The position numbers and the translations under genes are program-made. 8,607 bases of DNA. It comes from an uncultured Erysipelotrichaceae bacterium. GTDB lineage: Bacteria; Bacillota_I; Bacilli_A; Erysipelotrichales; Erysipelotrichaceae. The stretch is from the NCBI GenBank assembly GCA_910586285.1, contig CAJUGR010000015.1, positions 1-8,607 of the forward strand. The letters are read 5' to 3'. Positions 1 to 6,814 of the stretch are shown here, one piece after another (position 1 is the stretch's first letter; each line of letters starts with the position of its first letter). Under the pieces are notes generated by a model, which had not been told where the DNA came from, did not search any database, and saw nothing but the letters and a program-made list of their open reading frames with translations.

Positions 1-1304
1 TTGCCGACTTGATCCGCTGCTTCGATTTGTAAGCGATAATGGCCATCTTGTGAAAAGTATGCTTTCCCCAACCATCCTTCTGCCTGTTTCTCCCAAGTAA
101 AAGGATTCTCCACGACCATTTCATCGCGCATTACTTCCGTATGAATTGCACTTTGATCCAAATGCTCATCCATGATACGCAAAACTACTTTCTGAGGCTG
201 ATTGACCATAGCATCGCCGGCTTCAAACACAAGCTGCGGAGAAGTTTGGTCAAGCAGAAAGTTATGCTGAAAGAATTCCTGTGCGCCGTTAATCGTCTCA
301 TAAACAGCCGTATGTCCCGCTTGATCGCTGATGTGAAAAGAAAGTGAACATCTACCATTATTTTCAACCTTCAAGTTTCCCCGACTTCCATGTTTCTCCA
401 GACGCCAATCAATGGTAATCGGTTGGATTTCGCCATCACAAACCAACGATACCATATCATCATCCATGCTCATGTTTTCATCCTCAATCAAAAAGGCTGC
501 CGTAAACGGTTCACGATAAGTTGATTGTGGTTCATACTCCAGCTTTACCACCGGTCGCTTCACATCCACAATGCTCTTTCCCATCCACATACAGCGATGT
601 CCCACAATATCCGCTCCGCTTACCGTCAATGAATGAGTACCGGCACGCAACGTTATTTCTGCTTCCCAATGGGCATCATGTTGTTTCCAGATGATTGATT
701 GTGGCTTTTCGCAGTCCGTTATTATACTGCTTTGCGGATCAAAGAACGCATCCCTCACCTCCCATTTTAAAACTGCCTCATGATCGAGATAGTCCGGTAA
801 TTCACTCACCGCCTTGCCATCTAAATAAGCTTGAATCTGTGGTTCTGCCACATCCATCTTTATCGGAAGCGTTTGGATCTGCCATTGTACTTCCAAGGCA
901 TTTGTTACCTGTACGGTGATCGCAAATGTTCCCTCCTGAGCTAACAAAAGCTGCGCATGTTCATAATCTTCTTCTTCCTCCCAGTTGACCGCAACACTTT
1001 CTTCATTCACATATACTTGTGCAGCACTTCCCTTATTCATAAACATATCGATCGTTAACGGGTCTTGTTGATATGGAAGTTCTTCACTCACGAGATCAAT
1101 GTCATTTGCCAATATCGCTATCCCCGACGCATTGATCATCGATTCGATATCTACATCACTTTGGTCATCCCGATATGTTAATATTCGTCCTGATTTCTGA
1201 TTAGCTATTTGTTGAAAATTCACACATGCGCTTATCATTGGCAACAGCCAAAACAGCGCAATCAATCTTGAATATCGCCTTCGATGATTCTTGTATATTC
1301 GCAT
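1..1304 (-). CDS. Ig-like repeat lipoprotein, 3' end outside window
   Basis: The frame is open from the ATG at 1304 to the window edge (434 codons, no stop), so the C-terminus is missing. The N-terminus reads as a lipoprotein signal: basic n-region with RRR at residues 8-10, hydrophobic core 14-24, and lipobox I24-S25-A26-C27, predicting lipid attachment at Cys27 on the outer membrane face. The remainder looks like tandem Ig-like beta-sandwich domains. New domains seem to begin near residues 151 (DVAEPQI), 247 (VDVKRPVV) and 352 (DQTSPQL), each a form of the familiar 'D-x-T-x-P' opening, and domains close with GADIVGH, SDQAGH and ADQVG, resembling the 'D-x-AGN' ending of bacterial Ig-like repeats. 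A GGGAGG ribosome site lies seven bases before the start, inside the upstream small gene, which it overlaps by 43 bases. It is the fifth gene of the FHA/phosphatase/kinase operon. The exact function (adhesin, assembly factor or sensor partner) cannot be told. Confidence 0.85.
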   Translation of the reverse strand, partial: MRIYKNHRRRYSRLIALFWLLPMISACVNFQQIANQKSGRILTYRDDQSDVDIESMINASGIAILANDIDLVSEELPYQQDPLTIDMFMNKGSAAQVYVNEESVAVNWEEEEDYEHAQLLLAQEGTFAITVQVTNALEVQWQIQTLPIKMDVAEPQIQAYLDGKAVSELPDYLDHEAVLKWEVRDAFFDPQSSIITDCEKPQSIIWKQHDAHWEAEITLRAGTHSLTVSGADIVGHRCMWMGKSIVDVKRPVVKLEYEPQSTYREPFTAAFLIEDENMSMDDDMVSLVCDGEIQPITIDWRLEKHGSRGNLKVENNGRCSLSFHISDQAGHTAVYETINGAQEFFQHNFLLDQTSPQLVFEAGDAMVNQPQKVVLRIMDEHLDQSAIHTEVMRDEMVVENPFTWEKQAEGWLGKAYFSQDGHYRLQIEAADQVG

Positions 1305-1483
1305 ATTTGATCCTCCCACTGTTGTCCCAACATCATTGTTTTTTCATCCGACTGATTCTTACTGTATTGCCTCTCCTTCCGTTTTTGAGCATACTTTTTT
1401 TGTCGAAACAGCCACAGTGCGCATAAATAAGCACTGCTTCCGCACAAAAGGAAAAAAAGCGCCATACCCCGATACGATATCAT
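1262..1483 (-). CDS. small single-span membrane protein (73 aa)
   Basis: No family is recognised. The product has one hydrophobic segment at about residues 7-26, followed at once by a strongly basic stretch (RQKKYAQKRKER, 27-38) and a polar tail, which by the positive-inside rule suggests N-out/C-in. The ATG at 1483 forms an ATGA overlap with the kinase stop codon and has a GGGGAG ribosome site seven bases upstream. A longer version from an in-frame start at 1498 is possible but lacks that spacing. The gene runs 43 bases into the downstream lipoprotein gene. Coupling on both sides implies production in step with the kinase and lipoprotein, so it may be a membrane adaptor linking kinase and lipoprotein; that role is inference from position only. 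Confidence 0.75.
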   Translation of the reverse strand: MISYRGMALFFLLCGSSAYLCALWLFRQKKYAQKRKERQYSKNQSDEKTMMLGQQWEDQICEYTRIIEGDIQD

Positions 1484-3261
1484 GGTTTTTCTCCCCAATA
1501 ATCACGAAGTCGCTGACAATCTTCCAGCCCTCGCTGTGCCTGCGGATAGTGATTTTGCAGTGCCAAAGCCGCTTCATAATAAGCTTTTGCCTGATCCAAT
1601 AAGTCCAAGTGTTCCATTTGTTTTTCTCCTTCCTGAAAAAGATAAAGACAGGCATTGCCACATTCATACCGTACTTGCTCATCCGCCAATCCTTCTTTAC
1701 GCATCTCTTGTTCCAATTCCCGCAGTCGCGTAAACATCACAACTGCCTGCTCATAATTTCCGGTATTTTTTAAATAGCGTCCGTATTGATAATAACTGTC
1801 TGCCCTTATCCGATAAAGCAAGCCCAAATTCTCTTCATTCATCCATTCATTATCTTGTTTGCGGCGATAACTATCCAACTGTTCCATCCACAATTGCCAA
1901 TGCTCATAACCGCTTGGTGATAATTCCAACGAATGCAGTTCATAAAGCTGCACCGCCATTAAACCGAGTTCGATAAAGTGTTCATCCTGCTTCGCTGCCA
2001 TCATCCAGGTAGCGGAGCGCTTATCCACTTCCTTCGAAGCAAAAAGTGGTTGCCTTCGCCATTCACACAACTGCAACAGCAAAGATCGCAGATTGGATTC
2101 TTCCATGTGATTCACCGCATTTTCTGCCATCACAAGCAAATCCCCATCTGTGGTTAACAGTGCATCACGCGCTATGCGATATAAAAATTCATCATCACAT
2201 ATTGCTACATCCAAACCATGATCACGCATGGCTTCCAACGCATCAAAGCGGGCATTATGTAAATTCTCCATAGAAGATGCTCCCGCTTGATTTTGTAAAG
2301 AATCATTAAAAACTGCCTCATACAGCTGTTCATACGGTTCTTCTCGCCGAGGATTCAAGTGGATGGCCAAGGAATAGTTCCGCTCTCGCATGGCCGTCTC
2401 AAAACGCTCCTCCCGACTATGATGATCCAAAAACCATTGCGAAAAAGATAAAAGATAACAAATCGTTCCAAGCGCAAGACAAATATACATTAGGCGTGCC
2501 GAGCTCGCTCGCCCGATATCGACTTTCTTACCGTACTTGCACATATGCTCCCATTCATCCAAAAGGGTTGCCGTATTGGGATAACGCCGCTTTGTCTCCT
2601 CCTGTACACAGCTGTCGATAATGTATCGCAAGCGCTGTGTACAAAGCATATCACTCCCTCGCAGTGAGCGAAGCTGCTCGCCGCAACGAATTCCTAATGA
2701 CAGTGCGATCAGCGTTTTGCCAAACGCATAAATATCGCATCGTTCATCTAAAATTCCTGATTCATATTGTTCCTGCGGTGCAAAACCAACGGTTCCGTAA
2801 TGCGGCTTCTCTCTGTCTTGTCGTTGCTTCCAACAAGCGATACCAAAATCAACCAGATGCAGCCTTCCGTTTTCATCCAACATCATATTGGCCGGTTTAC
2901 AATCCAGATAAAGAACCCCACGTTCATGAATATGAGCAAGAATGTGAAGCAACTGAGTACCCCAATCAATTAATTGCTCCTCCGTAATTGGTTGTGCATA
3001 GCGATTCAAAGAAATCCCTTCCACCAAATCCATGATCACACCGTTTTCCTGTGCCACCTTATCAACAATGCGAGGAATTCCCGGATGATTCAGCTTTGTC
3101 AAAATCGCAATTTCTAATGCAAAGGCCTGTTGTGCAGCGGGATCGGCATCCGGATACAATAATTTCATCGCCCAATCGCAATCAAGTTCCCGATCATGAA
3201 CCTGCCAAACCTCCCCCATGCCCCCTCGCCCCAACAGTTTCACTTTCTGATATCGCGACAT
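1480..3261 (-). CDS. membrane-anchored Ser/Thr protein kinase with extracytoplasmic TPR-like domain
   Basis: A PknB/Hanks-type kinase of 593 residues, numbered from the ATG at 3261. Residues 4 to about 240 form the kinase domain: glycine loop GRGGMGEVW (11-19), ATP lysine in AMK (K33), helix-C glutamate E50, catalytic loop YLDCKPANM with D120 and N125, DFG at 138-140, and GTVGFAPQEQ with DIYAFG behind it. The usual HRD is YLD, and the activation segment has no Ser/Thr before its conserved GT. One membrane span lies at about 257-278 (LMYICLALGTICYLLSF), so residues 280-593 should be outside. That part is helical, with TPR-like units near the end (for example YYQYGRYLKNTGNYEQAVVM and LDQAKAYYEAALALQ). 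This replaces the PASTA repeats of cell-wall-sensing kinases. The start overlaps the phosphatase stop as TGATG; a GTG at 3264 is an alternative. It probably phosphorylates cytoplasmic partners such as the FHA protein, reversed by the adjacent PP2C; the signal is unknown. Confidence 0.93.
   Translation of the reverse strand: MSRYQKVKLLGRGGMGEVWQVHDRELDCDWAMKLLYPDADPAAQQAFALEIAILTKLNHPGIPRIVDKVAQENGVIMDLVEGISLNRYAQPITEEQLIDWGTQLLHILAHIHERGVLYLDCKPANMMLDENGRLHLVDFGIACWKQRQDREKPHYGTVGFAPQEQYESGILDERCDIYAFGKTLIALSLGIRCGEQLRSLRGSDMLCTQRLRYIIDSCVQEETKRRYPNTATLLDEWEHMCKYGKKVDIGRASSARLMYICLALGTICYLLSFSQWFLDHHSREERFETAMRERNYSLAIHLNPRREEPYEQLYEAVFNDSLQNQAGASSMENLHNARFDALEAMRDHGLDVAICDDEFLYRIARDALLTTDGDLLVMAENAVNHMEESNLRSLLLQLCEWRRQPLFASKEVDKRSATWMMAAKQDEHFIELGLMAVQLYELHSLELSPSGYEHWQLWMEQLDSYRRKQDNEWMNEENLGLLYRIRADSYYQYGRYLKNTGNYEQAVVMFTRLRELEQEMRKEGLADEQVRYECGNACLYLFQEGEKQMEHLDLLDQAKAYYEAALALQNHYPQAQRGLEDCQRLRDYWGEKP
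1491..1496 (-). promoter_or_regulatory. ribosome binding site of the small membrane protein
   Basis: GGGGAG on the minus strand, seven bases before the ATG at 1483. It lies within the last codons of the kinase gene and supports the 1483 start over the alternative at 1498. Confidence 0.6.
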
Positions 3262-3986
3262 CACTTAGCACAACGGCTGAACAATACCGCACTCAAGTTA
3301 TCTCGCTCACCCGCGGCCATCGCTGCTTTCGCCAATATAAATGCACTATCGCCGCCTTCCTTATGAATAAATCGCTTCATATGTTCCTGTAGCACTTCCT
3401 TACGCAAGCGATTACTGATGCCGTCACTGCATATTAAAACAGCATCACAACTTTGCCATTGCCCCTGACTTTGAGCTATTTGCAGTGGCATACTCACACC
3501 GAGACATTGGGTTAAAACATGCCGCTCATGACTGTGACAATACGCTTCCAAAGAAATCGTCTGTTGATCATATTTCATTCTTGCCAGTGTCTGATCCACC
3601 GTTAATAAGGAGAGTTTCTCACGCATTAGGTAAATTCGGCTGTCACCGATTTGGAATATATGATATGTATCATCTTCGAACATAAACAATGAACATGTTG
3701 TTCCATAGGGATGATGATCCTTTCGACCTTTGTCATACAACATCTTATGAATGAGCATCAATTCCTTTTGCGGCCGAATGGATTGCATTTTCCACTTTTC
3801 AAACAATTCGTTCAAACTGGCAATCACAAAACGGCTGGCTTGAGCGCTGTCTGATAAGGAGCTGACACCGTCACATACCGCCAACATTCCCCGTACATGG
3901 TGCGCACAGGACGCAATTCGTAGTAATGCAGCATCCTCATTGATTGGCTTAACCCTTCCGGCAGTGCTGTAAAATGCGTGTTTCAT
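3261..3986 (-). CDS. PP2C-family Ser/Thr protein phosphatase
   Basis: Metal-dependent phosphatase of 241 residues, the usual size of stand-alone bacterial PP2C enzymes (PrpC/Stp type). The full motif set is present: RVKPINEDA (11-19), AVCDGVS (36-42, with D39), YGTTC (94-98), IGDSRIYL (113-120), TQCLG (159-163), CSDGIS (186-191) and ERDNLSAV (227-234). The aspartates that hold the two catalytic Mn/Mg ions are therefore intact, and no membrane segment is seen. It should act in the cytoplasm, removing phosphate from the neighbouring kinase and its targets. The ATG at 3986 overlaps the FHA gene's stop as ATGA, and a GAGG lies ten bases upstream. The stop overlaps the kinase start, so writer and eraser are translated in step. 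The family call is firm; the substrate link is inferred from gene order. Confidence 0.95.
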   Translation of the reverse strand: MKHAFYSTAGRVKPINEDAALLRIASCAHHVRGMLAVCDGVSSLSDSAQASRFVIASLNELFEKWKMQSIRPQKELMLIHKMLYDKGRKDHHPYGTTCSLFMFEDDTYHIFQIGDSRIYLMREKLSLLTVDQTLARMKYDQQTISLEAYCHSHERHVLTQCLGVSMPLQIAQSQGQWQSCDAVLICSDGISNRLRKEVLQEHMKRFIHKEGGDSAFILAKAAMAAGERDNLSAVLFSRCAK

Positions 3987-4993
3987 CCGCTTTGTTCCTC
4001 ATAGACCAAAGCATAGTCCGCAAAGGTAATTACATCTTGATCATGCAGGCGCACCGCCTCACCTTTCGCAATACTTTTACCATTGATCCGAGTACCGTTA
4101 CTGGATCCCAAATCACTTAAATAGCGCCCATTTTGATCCTTTTTAATACAAGCATGATGAAGGGAAATCGTCTCGTGAGCAAGAACGATATTGCATTGAT
4201 TACTGCGCCCGATTTGGGTTTGTTCCTGAAGCGGATAACGATGACCGGCATCATCTTTCAAACAACCGTTTGCCATCGCGGGAAACAAAACCACCGTATC
4301 GGATGAAGGTGAGGAAGGCTCTTCCATTTGTGCATTCTCCATTTGATTCGCCCGCTGTGCAAAGCGAATGCGTTGACACTCCTCTCGTAATCGCTGATCA
4401 TTTTCCTGCCATCGCTCTTTTTGCGTTCGCCAACTTCGCCAGGCAGTGCGCAATCGTTCCCGGAAACGATGATCCTTCTGCCATTGCCGCAGCTGCTCGA
4501 CAATTTGACGCGGTGACAACGATGTATTCGTACATAGATCGCATAAACAGCCATACAATGAATCCTTCGGTAAATGCATCGCTGCGATTACCTCCGTTAA
4601 AAAGGAAGTCCAATCATTTTCATAGGAGTGTTCATGAATCGGCAATATGACAAACAAAAAGCTTTCGGAATTAAGTTCATAAAAAATACAATCCGGCGGA
4701 GCAAACAACGGCAGTTCCCCGCTACATGAAACAATGGCACGAAATAACTGACATAAAAAAGCATAAGCGTCCCGTTCTTCAAATTCATATAACCGCAATA
4801 ATACCGGCAAGGAAATCTTCTCCCCGATATCGTAAAGAAAAGTTACGGATGAACGCTGTTTCATACGACATGGCAACGCCTGCGGATGACGATTCAACAA
4901 TTCGAACATATAATTGTCAAACTCCTTTTTGCTAGCCAAGGTCAGCTTGAGACATCCCTCTTCCAATACTTCATACTGCTTTACCTTCTTCAT
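3983..4993 (-). CDS. FHA-domain phosphothreonine-binding protein with DUF6382-like N-terminus
   Basis: A 336-residue cytoplasmic protein, counted from the ATG at 4993. The C-terminal FHA domain (about 256-332) is complete: IGRSNQCNIV (261-270), ISLHHA (276-281) and DLGSSNGTRING (294-305) give the Arg, Ser, His and SSNGT elements that bind phosphothreonine. Residues 1-160 resemble the DUF6382 region often fused to FHA in Firmicutes, notably a YDIGEKISL segment at 54-62 like that family's 'YDI-x-(G/K)-xx-SL'; this is from memory and is less sure. Residues 165-225 form a highly charged, Arg/Glu/Gln-rich helix, probably a coiled coil, ending in a Ser-rich linker with T233 in SDTVVLF. A GTG at 5011 would add six residues, but the strong GAGGTGA site lies inside that extension, so 4993 is preferred. 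As first gene of the operon it is the likely reader or output of the kinase/phosphatase pair. Confidence 0.9.
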   Translation of the reverse strand: MKKVKQYEVLEEGCLKLTLASKKEFDNYMFELLNRHPQALPCRMKQRSSVTFLYDIGEKISLPVLLRLYEFEERDAYAFLCQLFRAIVSCSGELPLFAPPDCIFYELNSESFLFVILPIHEHSYENDWTSFLTEVIAAMHLPKDSLYGCLCDLCTNTSLSPRQIVEQLRQWQKDHRFRERLRTAWRSWRTQKERWQENDQRLREECQRIRFAQRANQMENAQMEEPSSPSSDTVVLFPAMANGCLKDDAGHRYPLQEQTQIGRSNQCNIVLAHETISLHHACIKKDQNGRYLSDLGSSNGTRINGKSIAKGEAVRLHDQDVITFADYALVYEEQSG

Positions 4994-4997
4994 AGCG

Positions 4998-5004
4998 TCA
5001 CCTC
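4998..5004 (-). promoter_or_regulatory. ribosome binding site that fixes the FHA start
   Basis: GAGGTGA on the minus strand, four bases before the ATG at 4993 (seven from the GAGG core). Because it falls after the upstream in-frame GTG at 5011, that longer start is unlikely. Confidence 0.7.
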
Positions 5005-5118
5005 TTTTCACGATTCCCTTGGCAGGGGATGGTCTATATTCTTTATTCGTTAAAATAATCTGATTTCCAAATAATTCTTTCTTTCACACAATTTCACACA
5101 TTAATCATCGCCTTCAAT

Positions 5119-5126
5119 GGTATAAT
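5119..5126 (+). promoter_or_regulatory. extended -10 promoter of the membrane protein gene
   Basis: A consensus TATAAT at 5121-5126 is preceded by TG at 5118-5119, giving the extended -10 form TGnTATAAT. No good -35 is seen at 16-18 bases upstream, which an extended -10 can tolerate. Transcription would start near 5133, leaving a leader of about 18 bases with a GAGGTG ribosome site before the ATG at 5151. Confidence 0.6.
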
Positions 5127-5150
5127 ACGATGTTGAAATGAGGTGCCTCA

Positions 5151-5717
5151 ATGGAAACCTACTTGATAAAAACGCAAAAATTTTGGGCCTTTATCATATT
5201 GCCGATGATTAATTTCCTTGCTTGGTTTATGGCAGATCCCCTTTTTGAAAACATAACCCATATCGCCTATGCCAATCATCATTTTCCCTTTGTTCTCATT
5301 TGGGCATCTACATGTGCCGTTTACTTATGGTGTTACACCCTACTGTTAATGAAACAAATCGGATACACAAAAAAAAGCGTCATTCTCTTTCTGACGCTGT
5401 CTTGTCTGTTTATGATCATCAGTGTATGCATCCCATATCAAGCAGAAGCATCCGATGAAATCTCCCACCTACATGTAAATCTGGCTATTCTGGCTACTGT
5501 TACCTATATCGTATTATTTCTTTATCTTTTATGTCGTCTCTTTTATCACCAACCGCTATTATGGCAGCGCATCATACCTCCCTATTTATGTATCATCATA
5601 CTGTTACTCCTGTTGCTTTTACTTTTAGGTCACATCTCTATGCTTATGGAAACCCTTTTTGTGATGGGTATGGGCATATTTCATTGGTGGATACAACATG
5701 TTTTACAAACTCAATAA
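5151..5717 (+). CDS. six-span integral membrane protein of unknown function (188 aa)
   Basis: The only plus-strand gene. It starts at an ATG with GAGGTG six bases upstream and a clean extended -10 promoter. Hydrophobic segments lie at about residues 10-28, 46-68, 76-95, 108-132, 141-160 and 163-182, so the product is almost wholly membrane, with short loops and no long soluble domain. The fifth span contains an unusual run of nine consecutive leucines after three isoleucines. The loop between spans three and four carries CIPYQ and later a HLH (107-109). Size and topology recall small six-span families such as DUF998 or Frag1-like proteins, but no diagnostic motif was recognised and the function is not assigned. 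It diverges from the FHA operon and converges on the ABC operon, and seems to be a single-gene unit. Confidence 0.8.
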   Translation: METYLIKTQKFWAFIILPMINFLAWFMADPLFENITHIAYANHHFPFVLIWASTCAVYLWCYTLLLMKQIGYTKKSVILFLTLSCLFMIISVCIPYQAEASDEISHLHVNLAILATVTYIVLFLYLLCRLFYHQPLLWQRIIPPYLCIIILLLLLLLLLGHISMLMETLFVMGMGIFHWWIQHVLQTQ

Positions 5718-5753
5718 AAAGTACGCATACCATATTTCAACGATATACGTACT
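5715..5753 (-). terminator. Rho-independent terminator of the GntR/ABC operon
   Basis: Arms at 5720-5729 and 5744-5753 pair over nine of ten positions with a 14-base loop. Read on the minus strand the right arm runs into TTTTT, placed just after the ATPase stop at 5760. On the plus strand the same hairpin follows the membrane protein stop but has no good T-run, so it should work mainly for the minus-strand operon. Confidence 0.6.
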
Positions 5754-5759
5754 AATATT

Positions 5760-6461
5760 CTAATATTTAAACGCTTCGCGGAACAGTTCATCTACCGAGC
5801 GATTCGTGCGACTGCGAAGATCTTCCACATTTTCATCCAGAATAATTTCTCCTTCTTTGATAAACAATACCGTATCAAAGATGCGTTCAATATCCGCAAT
5901 CAAATGAGTCGCAATCAAAATCGTCTGATCTGCTTGATAATTATTTAAAATCGTATCCAGGATTACTTCTCGAGCAGCCGGATCCACTCCGCCGATCGGC
6001 TCATCCAATACAATGAGTTTCGCATGACGTGACATCACCAAAGCCAACTGAAACTTCTCTTTGGTTCCTTTGGACATGGTTTTAATTCGCATTTTCTCTG
6101 AAATCTTAAAACGATTCATAATTTCGAGACACCGCTGATAATCAAAATCCTGATACATATCATGGAAAACAGCTAGCGCATCCTTCGCCCGCATCCAATC
6201 TGCGAAATAAGGCTCATCCGGCAAATAAGATACCGTTGCTTTCGTCTTTGGTCCGATCGGCTGACCGACAATCGCGACCTTTCCCTCATAAGCGGTAATC
6301 AATCCAGTTAAAATTTTTATCAGCGTCGTTTTACCGCTGCCATTGGGACCTAAGAGTCCGACAATCGAACCACCCTTACATGAAAAACTAACATGCTTTA
6401 ACACTTCGTGCTTCCCAAAGCGCTTACTTAAATCATTGACCTCAACGATCATATCATTCAT
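5760..6461 (-). CDS. ABC transporter ATP-binding protein (YtrB/BcrA-like)
   Basis: A 233-residue ABC ATPase that would power the permease of this operon. Walker A is GPNGSGKTT (38-46), Walker B LIVLDEP (149-155), the D-loop GGVDPAARE (157-164) and the switch histidine lies in IATH (H186). The signature is MSKGTKEK (129-136) rather than LSGGQ, and the Q-loop position reads YLPDEP. Both variants are familiar in ABC-2-type exporters partnered with GntR regulators and do not suggest inactivity. The ATG at 6461 overlaps the regulator's stop as ATGA, with GAGG eight bases upstream. It is the last gene before the terminator. The transported substrate cannot be read from the sequence. Related systems such as B. 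subtilis Ytr respond to cell-envelope antibiotics, so an envelope-stress role is a fair inference only. Confidence 0.93.
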   Translation of the reverse strand: MNDMIVEVNDLSKRFGKHEVLKHVSFSCKGGSIVGLLGPNGSGKTTLIKILTGLITAYEGKVAIVGQPIGPKTKATVSYLPDEPYFADWMRAKDALAVFHDMYQDFDYQRCLEIMNRFKISEKMRIKTMSKGTKEKFQLALVMSRHAKLIVLDEPIGGVDPAAREVILDTILNNYQADQTILIATHLIADIERIFDTVLFIKEGEIILDENVEDLRSRTNRSVDELFREAFKY

Positions 6462-6814
6462 TTTCCCAACCTCACTTTCATTCTTTCTATAATTTTCTCA
6501 TCACTCAGATTCAACTCATGAAGCTTTTGAATACATGTATCGACCAAAGTATCGGCATATTCTTTCTTCAGTGATGTCAGACGTTCCTCATCTTTGGTAA
6601 TAAAACGCCCACTTGTTCGTTCACTGTATAAATAGCCTTCCCGCTCCAGTTCACTTAAAGAGCGCTGAATCGTATTGGGATTGACGCCGTACTGAACCGC
6701 CAACTCCCGAACCGAGGCTACTTTATCGCCACCCTTCCATGTTCCCTTCATCAGTTGAATTTTAAAATCATCCATGATCTGTAAATAGATCGGCGTGTTG
6801 GCATCAAAGTTCAT
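6458..6814 (-). CDS. GntR-family transcriptional regulator, YtrA subfamily
   Basis: A 118-residue repressor of the short YtrA type. Residues 8-73 hold the winged helix-turn-helix: PIYLQIMDDFKIQLMKG, then VASVRELAVQYGVNPNTIQR (32-51) as helix-turn-helix, and the wing up to GRFITKD (69-75). Only about 45 residues follow, predicted as dimerising helices, with no large ligand domain, which separates YtrA from the FadR and HutC branches. GAAGGTGA precedes the ATG by six bases. The gene overlaps the small membrane protein by 11 bases and the ATPase by four. It most likely binds the palindrome at 7814-7841 and represses its own operon. Effector unknown. Confidence 0.93.
   Translation of the reverse strand: MNFDANTPIYLQIMDDFKIQLMKGTWKGGDKVASVRELAVQYGVNPNTIQRSLSELEREGYLYSERTSGRFITKDEERLTSLKKEYADTLVDTCIQKLHELNLSDEKIIERMKVRLGK

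Noticed and set aside
1359..1682. Minus-strand frame of 107 codons overlapping the kinase 3' end
   Set aside because: It is out of frame with the kinase and the small membrane protein, both of which have coupled starts and better evidence.
3262..3264. GTG as the kinase start
   Set aside because: The adjacent ATG at 3261 forms a TGATG junction with the phosphatase stop, and the GTG adds only one residue. It remains possible.
4270..4650. Plus-strand reading frame of 126 codons opposite the FHA gene
   Set aside because: It lies wholly antisense to a gene with complete FHA motifs, its protein has no recognisable motif, and no ribosome site or operon context supports it.
5030..5080. Promoter for the FHA operon, such as TTGGAA-17-AATAAA on the minus strand
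   Set aside because: Only four of six bases match at each box and other weak choices exist nearby; a promoter must be in this region but cannot be placed with confidence.
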